A DNA stretch of 64,000 nucleotides, from positions 2,232,001 through 2,296,000 of the forward strand of contig OZ244956.1 in assembly GCA_965222505.1 (NCBI GenBank). Direction: 5' to 3'. Below the pieces are notes generated by a model, which worked only from the letters and a program-made list of their open reading frames with translations, was not told the DNA's origin and made no database searches. Shown piece after piece: positions 35,148-41,851 of this stretch (position 1 is its first letter; each line of letters starts with the position of its first letter). This stretch comes from G965222505 sp965222505 (GTDB taxonomy: Bacteria; Bacteroidota; Rhodothermia; Rhodothermales; DATKEJ01). Both the position numbers and the translations under genes were made by a program.

Positions 35148-36091
35148 TCACTGGCGTTGGGCCTCTTTGATTTGGGCGTTTTCCCGCTCGATTTGCTCAA
35201 TGAGCATGCGGACGAAGGCGCGCCGTTCCTCGGAATCCAGATCCAGGATTTCCGAATGTGGCCAATGGAGGTGGTAGGCCAGGAAAAAGATCTCCTTGCG
35301 GAGGCTTTCCTGGTCTACTCCAGTGCTAAAAAATGGGACAGGTCGAGCGTCGTCTTAAACTCGTGTCCGCAACTGGTGCATTCAATGGTCCGCACCAGGT
35401 CCACCCCTGGGGCCCCTTCGTTGAGGGCCCGGTCGATCATCCGCCGATCCGTCATGGTCAAATCCGCCAGAATCCGCGACCCGATGGCTTCGAGGCGGTG
35501 CCGGGGGACATCCCCAAGGGTTTTCATGCAGCGCGAAAGCAGCGCGTTTTTGCCCAGCGAGGCGTTGCGCCGGAGTTGCGGGGCCACGGCCTCTTCATCG
35601 GCTCCCGTGGGAAGCCGAAGCGTGAGGGCGGTGTGCAGTTGACCTTCCTTGTCAACATAGCCGTCCTCAAGTTCGATGACGATGTCTTCGGGGGATTCCC
35701 CCTCGGCCAGGACGCGCACGGGGAGGTCGTCCAGGTCTTCATTGAGCATTACCTTCTCCCCGCAGGCCGGACACGCATAAGAGGTCTCCAGCTCAGACCC
35801 GAACGTGATGCTCCGTAACTTGAGGAGCAAGAAGTTGCGGTCGGCGGAATACAGGTTGGCGACGGCCTCCCGGCCGTTTTTGGGTTTTTCCCCCATGCGT
35901 ACCAGACAACTGTGCAGCAAAGCCGTGACGAGCTTGCCGCCGTTGCGTTGGTATTGCCGATCTGCCAGAATGGCTTCTTCCCGGCCGGTCATTTTGCGCA
36001 GTACGACGGTCTTCGTGCCCGCGCCGTCTTCCGTGTGGGTACCGACGGGCAACGTGAATGCGAATTCACGCGTGCGATGTTTAACTTCCAT
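35148..36091 (-). CDS. Predicted -1 frameshift fusion of the tail chaperone (314 residues)
   Basis: Zero-frame residues 1-255 of the zinc-ribbon protein would be joined, by slippage at the heptamer 35333-35327, to 59 residues read in the -1 frame (STGVDQESLRKEIFFLAYHL..., ending KEAQRQ, stop TGA at 35150-35148). The -1 segment contains AYHLHWPHSEILDLDSEERR and FVRMLIEQIEREN, resembling small Trp-containing tail proteins encoded at this position in other contractile systems. Between the preceding in-frame TAA and this conserved part there is no ATG, GTG or TTG, so independent initiation is unlikely. Lambda gpG/gpGT is the classical precedent. A separate protein from a rare start codon is the alternative. 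Confidence 0.7.
35274..35333 (-). promoter_or_regulatory. Programmed -1 frameshift signal: T TTT TTA slippery site plus stem-loop
   Basis: The heptamer TTTTTTA (35333-35327) is in the correct X XXY YYZ phase with the zero frame (CAT TTT TTA). After an 8-nt spacer GCACTGGA, a stem begins: GTAG (35318-35315) and CCAGGAAA (35313-35306) pair with TTTCCTGG (35286-35279) and CTAC (35277-35274), 12 pairs with one A-C mismatch. Inside it CTCC-GCAA-GGAG (35303-35292) forms a GNRA-capped hairpin. The zero-frame TAG lies in the stem's 5' arm. Confidence 0.78.
35315..36091 (-). CDS. Zinc-ribbon tail assembly chaperone/baseplate-type protein
   Basis: The 258-residue zero-frame product has two CxxC knuckles (CPACGEK, Cys107/110; CTSCGHEF, Cys238/241) like the T4-baseplate-type zinc proteins encoded after the tube gene in contractile tails. 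Other marks are FTLPVGTHTEDGAGTKTVVLRKMTGREEAIL and a middle domain with FGSELETSYACPACGEKVMLNEDLDDLPVRVL. I chose ATG 36091 (MEVKHRTREF), preceded by GAGGG at ribosome-binding distance, over the longer frame to 36154. It sits between tube and tape-measure-like genes, the place of tail chaperones in phages, and ends in a frameshift signal. Confidence 0.82.
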   Translation of the reverse strand: MEVKHRTREFAFTLPVGTHTEDGAGTKTVVLRKMTGREEAILADRQYQRNGGKLVTALLHSCLVRMGEKPKNGREAVANLYSADRNFLLLKLRSITFGSELETSYACPACGEKVMLNEDLDDLPVRVLAEGESPEDIVIELEDGYVDKEGQLHTALTLRLPTGADEEAVAPQLRRNASLGKNALLSRCMKTLGDVPRHRLEAIGSRILADLTMTDRRMIDRALNEGAPGVDLVRTIECTSCGHEFKTTLDLSHFLALE

Positions 36092-36160
36092 GATGATATA
36101 CCCTCGTTGGTTTGAATCGGCGGTGCGCCCCGGTGCAAACTTGAAGAGCACCACACAGGC

Positions 36161-36631
36161 TTACTGGATACGTTCCAGACCCTCGTGCTCCAGCACAATG
36201 GTTTGTTTGAAGAGGTTGTTGGTCCCGGCTTCCAGATCGGTGTATTTGACCGATTTGATCCAGGCTTCGTAGAAGGCAAAGACCATCACCTCCTTCCCGT
36301 TGTGCAGTTTGACGATCTGGCCGTTCTTGCGGACGGTGGAACCTTTGGCCACTTCCCCATCGAAATCGAACGTGTCCTTGAACCACTTCCGGAAGACCTT
36401 GTCTTGCGGACTCCCGTCCATGTTGCGCTCGATGGTCAGCGACTCGAACTTGACCTTGCTCGAAGAGATTTTGCGGACCTTCGGGGATCCGCCATCGGGT
36501 TGTTCGATGGTCTCAAACTCGCCCTCGCTCAACCCGGAGATTTTTGTAATCCCCGGACTGGGTTTTTCCCCCACGACCATGATGAACTCATCGGTTCGAT
36601 AGGATTCCCAAAAATCACCCACTTTTGGCAT
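36161..36631 (-). CDS. Inner tail-tube protein (gp19/Hcp-like)
   Basis: A 156-residue tube protein of the T4 gp19/Afp1 type: VGDFWESYRTDEFIMVVGEKPSPGITKISGLSEGEFETIEQPDGG, then VKFESLTIERNMDGSPQDKVFRKWFKDTFDF and EVMVFAFYEAWIKSVKYTDLEAGTNNLFKQTIVLEHEGLERI. Hexamers stack to form the injected tube. Only one tube gene is present, against two in Afp-type islands. GAGG lies 8-11 bases before the start (GAGGTACATC-ATG). It follows the sheath by 17 bp. Confidence 0.94.
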   Translation of the reverse strand: MPKVGDFWESYRTDEFIMVVGEKPSPGITKISGLSEGEFETIEQPDGGSPKVRKISSSKVKFESLTIERNMDGSPQDKVFRKWFKDTFDFDGEVAKGSTVRKNGQIVKLHNGKEVMVFAFYEAWIKSVKYTDLEAGTNNLFKQTIVLEHEGLERIQ

Positions 36632-36648
36632 GATGTACCTCGTTGGTT

Positions 36649-38763
36649 TTAGGCTTCAGCCGCAGAACCCCCACTGGGTTGCTGGCCGACGATGATGATG
36701 ATGGTTTCTGCGGGTTTCGAGGGGTAGAAGTAAATCTCCACCCGGAAATTGCCCTGATCTACCTCGGCGGGCGGGTTGTTCGAGGCATCACAAATGACCG
36801 TGAACACCTCGGCGGGCGCACCAGCCCCGAAGGCACCTTGCCGCCACAACCCTTTCAGGAAAGGCGTGACACTATTGTACTTGACCAAGCTCCACAGCCG
36901 GTCTGTGTTCGGCTCTTGGCGCACCCAGGTCAGGCCCTGGCGCAGGCTGGATTTGACGTAGTTGAAGAGCAATCGAACATTGACGTAAAGCCAGCGTGTA
37001 TCTGTACTTAGCGTGCGGGAGGCATCCACTACGATGCCCACCCCCGGCACAGCCCGGACGCCGTTGACGCCGCCGTTTTTGACGAGGTCCGTATGCTCGG
37101 CATCGCTCAACCGGTAGGCTACATCTAGTGCACCAACGACGTTGGCTTCATCTCCGGCTGGGGCCTTATGGATACCCCGTGCCGTTTCGATTCGGGCATA
37201 AACCCCTGCGATGTGCCCTACGGGCGGAATGAACTTGACGGGGTTGGCTCCTACGCCGATGGGATCGAGGATTTTGATGTAAGGCCCATAGAGCGCCCCA
37301 TACACTTTTTTCCCCTGAAAGGCCTGGCCAAAGGCCGTGGCCTGGCCGGCGGCTACGTATCCCTCCGGCACGGCACCGATAAACATGCAATCCGCCCGCC
37401 CGGCGCAATAGCCGAGCGCTCCCGTGATGATGGCCGGGTCCGAACGTTCGCAACACACCAGTTGTACATCGTAGGGATCAAAAGCATAAAAGCCCGTGCG
37501 TTGCGCCGAATTGCCGACGAAGTCGTTGATGGTCGGAACGCCATCCAGGCCGGGATCGAAGCGCGTAAAGGCTTGTGCCGCCGGCACATCCACCCCTACC
37601 CCGTTGCCGCTGGCTTCGTTGGTGACGGTAATGTACTTGGAGCCTTTAATTTCGTCGTTGATGACCGCCGGGGCATAGTTCGAAACGTCCGTTTCCATCG
37701 AAAGGCCCGTCCACGTCTCCAGAATGTCCTCGGCGTCGGTGCCGCCTTTGGCCACCGCCAGGTCGAACTCGACCGTCGAGACCACCATCTGAAAGGGGGT
37801 ATAGGCGGCGATGTTGGCGATGTTGGGCGTCCACTCGATCAAGCCCGTTAGCGGTACCACGCGGACCAGCTTGGCAAAGGCGCTTTGGGCACCGTCCGTA
37901 ATCCGAACGGCATCGCCCACCTTGAAGCCGTCGACCTGGGCCAGGCGGGTCTGGTTGACGGCCCGCGCCGCGGGCGTCCCCATCTGGGGAGCCGCCATCA
38001 CGGCAAAGCCGAGCGTGGCGTTGGCCACTGTTACCTGAAGGCCCGTCCAGCCGTTGGTGGTTGCGGTATTGGTATCCTGCCGCAACGTAGCGATGGATCC
38101 TGTAGAAGTCAGCACCAGTTCACCGGTGTTGGCAAGTGAGGCCACCAGATCGGAGGTATGGCTGTTGATGGCATCGCGTATTTGCGCCGAGGTGGCATTG
38201 GCCGGATCGGGGAAGTCTCCCGCTACAATGTCGATGGCCGTGGCAGCGGCAGCTCCGTCAATGACGATGGTGAGTGTCGTGCCCCCGGTCAGGTCCGTGG
38301 CTGCTGGCAGGGGGTTGGCGCTTTGGATGCTGGCGGCGGCCGTTTCCTGAATGCGAGACGCCGCGCCGGAGCTGGCTTCCACGCGCAGGTAAAGGTCGTT
38401 GCCCCAGGTGCCGGGGTCTTCGTTCCCGCGGTACCCGGCATCCACACTGAGGGTGTCCGCCGGACCGGCATCCCGAAGCATAATGCTGGCCGGCTGGGCA
38501 TTGTTGGCTACGATGCGGTTGACGTAGACGTTTTGGCCGCCATTCTTGAAGAAGCCATCGACGAGGTAGGCACCCAGCCCACCGGCAAAGTAGCTCCCGT
38601 AACGTTCGGTGAATTTCTTAAACTCGGTGATGCGGACGGGCCGGTTGGGGACGCCGCGCTGCGTGATGATGTTAAAGGCGCCGACGGATGTAGCGGCACC
38701 CTGTATGGCAGGGGCACCAAGGCCGTCCACCTCTACCACGTTAAGGCCTACGTTGAAAGCCAT
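36649..38763 (-). CDS. Contractile tail sheath protein
   Basis: A 704-residue sheath subunit. The N-terminus (GVPNRPVRITEFKKFTERYGSYFAGGLGAYLVDGFFKNGGQNVYVNRIV) and the C-terminal core (VPPVGHIAGVYARIETARGIHKAPAG, VVDASRTLSTDTRWLYVNVRLLFNYVKSSLRQGLTWVRQEPNTDRLWSLVKYNSVTPFLKGLWRQGAF, FRVEIYFYPSKPAETIIIIV) are classical. The middle contains a large Ala/Thr-rich insertion (about 150-330), likely a surface domain. One sheath gene only. It is preceded by a strong Shine-Dalgarno (GGAGGAAGCTT-ATG), fitting the need for many copies. Confidence 0.95.
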   Translation of the reverse strand: MAFNVGLNVVEVDGLGAPAIQGAATSVGAFNIITQRGVPNRPVRITEFKKFTERYGSYFAGGLGAYLVDGFFKNGGQNVYVNRIVANNAQPASIMLRDAGPADTLSVDAGYRGNEDPGTWGNDLYLRVEASSGAASRIQETAAASIQSANPLPAATDLTGGTTLTIVIDGAAAATAIDIVAGDFPDPANATSAQIRDAINSHTSDLVASLANTGELVLTSTGSIATLRQDTNTATTNGWTGLQVTVANATLGFAVMAAPQMGTPAARAVNQTRLAQVDGFKVGDAVRITDGAQSAFAKLVRVVPLTGLIEWTPNIANIAAYTPFQMVVSTVEFDLAVAKGGTDAEDILETWTGLSMETDVSNYAPAVINDEIKGSKYITVTNEASGNGVGVDVPAAQAFTRFDPGLDGVPTINDFVGNSAQRTGFYAFDPYDVQLVCCERSDPAIITGALGYCAGRADCMFIGAVPEGYVAAGQATAFGQAFQGKKVYGALYGPYIKILDPIGVGANPVKFIPPVGHIAGVYARIETARGIHKAPAGDEANVVGALDVAYRLSDAEHTDLVKNGGVNGVRAVPGVGIVVDASRTLSTDTRWLYVNVRLLFNYVKSSLRQGLTWVRQEPNTDRLWSLVKYNSVTPFLKGLWRQGAFGAGAPAEVFTVICDASNNPPAEVDQGNFRVEIYFYPSKPAETIIIIVGQQPSGGSAAEA

Positions 38764-38769
38764 AAGCTT

Positions 38770-38774
38770 CCTCC
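38770..38774 (-). promoter_or_regulatory. Strong ribosome-binding site of the sheath gene
   Basis: GGAGG six bases before the sheath ATG, the best Shine-Dalgarno match seen in the locus. It fixes the start at 38763. Confidence 0.7.
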
Positions 38775-38802
38775 GAAATGGGTTTATGATGTGAAAGGAA
38801 GA

Positions 38803-39192
38803 TCAGTGAATGCGACTGTGGACCGTAATCTGGTCGGCAAATTTCTTGAAGGTCGCTGGCCCAATGTCAGCCACCTCCAAAAGGTCCTGGATGCGTACAA
38901 ACTTGCCGTGCTGGACACGGTGGTCCAAGATGGCTTTGGCGGTAGCCGGCCCCACCCCGCTCAGGGTTTCCAGTTCAGCCTGGGTAGCCAGATTGACGTT
39001 TATGGGGCGCCTGAGCGGGCGCAATCGAATGAGACGCTGCCGATGTAGGGCCTTCACCTGAGGCGCGGCGGCCTCGGCCCGGGTCAGTTTTGCTTTGCCG
39101 TGCGGTGCGATGTTCAGGACCCGGTCCAGGCAATACAACTGGACCGGCTGGGCACGCAGGTTCTGAACTTCAATTTGATGCGGATCTGCCAT
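38803..39192 (-). CDS. Helix-hairpin-helix protein in the CIS locus
   Basis: The 129-residue protein has two parts. Residues 1-60 form a small beta-rich basic domain (IEVQNLRAQPVQLYCLDRVLNIAPHGKAKLTRAEAAAPQVKALHRQ). Residues about 64-129 form a ComEA-type double helix-hairpin-helix (VNLATQAELETLSGVGPATAKAILDHRVQHGKFVRIQDLLEVADIGPATFKKFADQI). HhH motifs usually bind DNA backbone non-specifically but also serve as structural modules. No signal peptide, so it is not a normal competence protein. It is encoded directly upstream of the sheath; role unknown. Confidence 0.85.
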   Translation of the reverse strand: MADPHQIEVQNLRAQPVQLYCLDRVLNIAPHGKAKLTRAEAAAPQVKALHRQRLIRLRPLRRPINVNLATQAELETLSGVGPATAKAILDHRVQHGKFVRIQDLLEVADIGPATFKKFADQITVHSRIH

Positions 39193-39207
39193 GGGAATAA
39201 CGAAGGA

Positions 39208-40326
39208 TTACTGATGTTCAACATCGAGGATAAGCTGCTGAAGGGGTACCACCGGTTCAGGCGTACCCAACACCTGCACCGTGCTCACTTTGAACCGAAA
39301 AACAACCGTTTGGGGCAGGGCGGTCAGGGCTTCAGCAGGTGTCTCGACCCACATTACCGGCAGCAGTTCATTGTTCACCAGAAGCTGTCCTTGTGGGGCA
39401 AATTGTTCAAAGAGGTACTCCAATACCCGGGCGTGCTGTGCCGCCGTCTGGGTAAACACCTCGACGGCGTAATACAAGTCGTACCCCATGGCGCGTCCCC
39501 CCATCGCGAACCCGTTACCGGTGTAATCCTGACGGGGTCGGTCTAACTGCAGGTGTCCGTCGGCGCGATGTACGTGATACCGCTGCAAGCGCATGGCCGG
39601 GGTATTCGGCGGATTGGGGGGCTGGCCGTTTGTGGTGTGATAAAACATGGCGGCTACCTGATTCCCGTTGAGGACCAGCCGGTTATGTAACCGGGCGATC
39701 AGGGCCGCCTCAACGTCCTGGACCATCTCCAGCCGCACCGCAATCAGGTCGTCCAGATTGCAGGTGAACGCGCTGGTTGCATCCGTACACCGCAACCGGA
39801 TACGGTTAACGGCACCCCGGATGGCGGCAGGGAGGTCGGTCAGGTTAAGGTGGACCAACTCCCAGGTATCCAGCGCCGAGATCGGAAGCAGGCGCACCCA
39901 CGTGTTGGCAGCAGCATCCAACGCAACCGCGGCACTTGCCAGTCGGAGTTCCAGAAAGAACGGTTGGACCGCAGCCCCCGTGGCAGCGCGGCTTCCCTGT
40001 ATCCAGAACCGCAAGGCGTCAAACGTCGTCAGGTCGAGGTTCGGCAAGGGCCGCTCCAGCCTGTGGTCCAGTGCTGCTGCAGTGGCGGTAATCCGGCCAC
40101 TTCGGGCATCGGCCCCGAACCGGAAACGATTGACATCTGCAGCAATTGCGATGTCCCCGGAGGCGGTCACGCCGTCCGGTTGCAAGGCCGTCCATGGGCC
40201 TGAATCGGCCATAGTATCCACTACCTGAAAAGCCATGTGGCGTCTGGAATGTGTAGAGGTGTTCGAGCGCAGGGCTGCTCCGTCCGTCACCATCGGCGAC
40301 GAGACCATCCCTGCTTGATTTTCCAT
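39208..40326 (-). CDS. Two-domain CIS protein: carbohydrate-binding-like N-domain and tail-terminator-like C-domain
   Basis: 372 residues from ATG 40326. Residues about 31-185 look like a galactose-binding-type jelly roll (VNRFRFGADARSGRITA, LPNLDLTTFDALRFWIQG, AANTWVRLLPISALDTWELVHLNLTDLP, NRIRLRCTDATSAFTCNLDDLIAVRLE). The rest (VQDVEAALIARLHNRLVLNGNQVAAMFYHTT, GYDLYYAVEVFTQTAAQHARVLEYLFEQF, TVVFRFKVSTVQVLG) resembles small tail-terminator/Afp16-type (DUF4255-like) proteins in length and place before the sheath. The frame is open to 40476, but that part is antiparallel shadow of the small gene at 40287-40511 in another frame, so a later start is preferred (40326, 40308, 40293 or 40236). Confidence 0.6.
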   Translation of the reverse strand: MENQAGMVSSPMVTDGAALRSNTSTHSRRHMAFQVVDTMADSGPWTALQPDGVTASGDIAIAADVNRFRFGADARSGRITATAAALDHRLERPLPNLDLTTFDALRFWIQGSRAATGAAVQPFFLELRLASAAVALDAAANTWVRLLPISALDTWELVHLNLTDLPAAIRGAVNRIRLRCTDATSAFTCNLDDLIAVRLEMVQDVEAALIARLHNRLVLNGNQVAAMFYHTTNGQPPNPPNTPAMRLQRYHVHRADGHLQLDRPRQDYTGNGFAMGGRAMGYDLYYAVEVFTQTAAQHARVLEYLFEQFAPQGQLLVNNELLPVMWVETPAEALTALPQTVVFRFKVSTVQVLGTPEPVVPLQQLILDVEHQ

Positions 40327-40511
40327 ACCAGCCCGGGCCGTATGCCCATACCAATGATATACTTCATGATAAATGTCCGTATCTCCCTGAGTTGCCTCAA
40401 ATGACGCCGTTCTCCACTGGACACATGGGTAATATGCCCGCGCCACGTGACGCGGTGGGTATCCTCTTCGCGCCAAATTCTGACCATAAAGGTCTCTGTT
40501 CCTGGTTCCAT
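40287..40511 (-). CDS. Small conserved-type protein (VRIWRE...WRGHI.HV.SGERR motif)
   Basis: A 74-residue protein. FMVRIWREEDTHRVTWRGHITHVSSGERRHLRQLREIRTFIMKYI matches a pattern I know from small uncharacterised proteins in several phyla: two short strands around W-R-G and S-G-E, then a helix. It is read in a different frame from the next gene and overlaps its start by up to 40 bp, which suggests translational coupling. The Arg/Trp-rich end (KIKQGWSRRRW) is not part of the pattern. It is the first gene after the regulator; function unknown. Confidence 0.62.
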   Translation of the reverse strand: MEPGTETFMVRIWREEDTHRVTWRGHITHVSSGERRHLRQLREIRTFIMKYIIGMGIRPGLVWKIKQGWSRRRW

Positions 40512-40625
40512 CAGAAGCGTGTCAGGTTAGCCGGGATGGGCGGTTAGGCTGGATGGATTCCGTGTGAGAATACAACGGTATCGTATCCCGACGCGTAGCG
40601 TGACCGTATCCCGGCGCGTTCTTTT

Positions 40626-41567
40626 TTATTTGACCGAAGGATCGGGGGAAATGAGGTGGTTTTCCATCGCCTGAATGGTGTCTTGCACTTGCCGCTGCAT
40701 GTCGGACAGGCCCTGCTGTAACCGATTAAGACGGCCCAGCAGTACTTCTGCAGGCGGCGAAGATGCGGTCTCGCTACGCACAAAACCGTCGGCCCCAACG
40801 GCAAGCGCGTCCCGTCGGATTTGCTCATAGAGTTCCAGTGTACATCGCGCTGGGCGCAGGTTCAGTTCCGCTTCCAGAACAGCTTCGCACTGAGCAAATT
40901 GACGAAGGGCTTTGATGCGGTCTCCGGCCAGGTAATAGAGCCGCATCATGCCGCGGTGGGTATGCTCTCGGGCTCCGTCGTGTTTGAGAATCCGACGGCC
41001 ATAGATGAGCCCTTCCTCATACGCCCCGTGTGCTTCACAATAGCCCATGAGTTTACCCAACATGATGAAGTAGAGGTCATGTAGACGCTCCCGTTCAAAC
41101 AAGCACCATTCCTGATACCAATTGGGCAAAAGTGGACCCGTGTACATTTCCACAGCCTCACGTACCCGCTGCACTTGTTGGGCATCCAGGTTGCGGCCAG
41201 GCACACCGCTTACCGCCGCGTAGGTGGTTTCAAAGGTGGCACAGTCCAAGGCCAAATCCGGGTGGGAACACATTCTGATGCACGCCGCATCGGTCTCCAG
41301 GATCGCATCGGCTATGGGTATCCTTAAACCATGCAAGACCCTGTGAAGCTGCCACAGGGTCTTTCGCAAATAGGTCTTGGCCTGGGCAGTGGTGCAATGC
41401 CGCCCCCAGATGATGCTGGCCAGTATTTCCCGCGGATGCATTCGATCGGGGTGTAACAATAAAAAGCTGAACAATTCACGCACCCGTGCAGCCTCGAAAC
41501 CAGAAACGACTTGTGGCCCGAGCCGGACCTCAAACGAGCCGAAGAGTGATACTTGAAGCGTATCCAT
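40626..41567 (-). CDS. SARP/BTAD-type transcriptional regulator
   Basis: A 313-residue protein. An OmpR-like winged helix (about 1-95: VSLFGSFEVRLGPQVVSGFEAARVRELFSFLLLHPDRMHPREILASIIWG, YLRKTLWQLHRVLHG) is followed by a bacterial transcriptional activation (BTAD) TPR-like domain (CATFETTYAAV to DRIKALRQFAQCEAVLEAELNLRPARCTLELYEQIR). A C-terminal coiled coil ends it (VLLGRLNRLQQGLSDMQRQVQDTIQAMENHL). It heads the CIS locus on the same strand, 114 bp before the small gene, so it is a good candidate for its activator. Signal unknown. Confidence 0.87.
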   Translation of the reverse strand: MDTLQVSLFGSFEVRLGPQVVSGFEAARVRELFSFLLLHPDRMHPREILASIIWGRHCTTAQAKTYLRKTLWQLHRVLHGLRIPIADAILETDAACIRMCSHPDLALDCATFETTYAAVSGVPGRNLDAQQVQRVREAVEMYTGPLLPNWYQEWCLFERERLHDLYFIMLGKLMGYCEAHGAYEEGLIYGRRILKHDGAREHTHRGMMRLYYLAGDRIKALRQFAQCEAVLEAELNLRPARCTLELYEQIRRDALAVGADGFVRSETASSPPAEVLLGRLNRLQQGLSDMQRQVQDTIQAMENHLISPDPSVK

Positions 41568-41851
41568 ATGACGTAAAAGATAAGCCTGAGAAGAAAGCGT
41601 GCTGAGCTTGCGCTGAGATTAGACCAATGTGCCACACGCAAGGTGAAGACGTACCTGTTAAGGCGCAAATGCCTGCATTACCCGGACATGTACCCCATCA
41701 ACAGGGGGTTAAGCCTCTCCTTTGCCGCGTCAAGGATTCTTGAACGAGAATGGGAGCAAAAAGAGAAATAGGTTAGGTTTTAACGCAGCATTGGTATCAA
41801 GGGTCCTGCGCATACATTTGAGCCTGATTCGGTTGGCCCGAGCCGGAAGGC

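Noticed and set aside
35148..35326. Small tail protein as an independently started gene
   Set aside because: No ATG, GTG or TTG lies between the in-frame TAA upstream and the conserved part; the frameshift signal explains its expression better.
16250..41567. Interpretation as prophage or type VI secretion system
   Set aside because: No capsid, portal, terminase, lysis or integrase genes; no TssJLM membrane complex, ClpV or TssBC split sheath.
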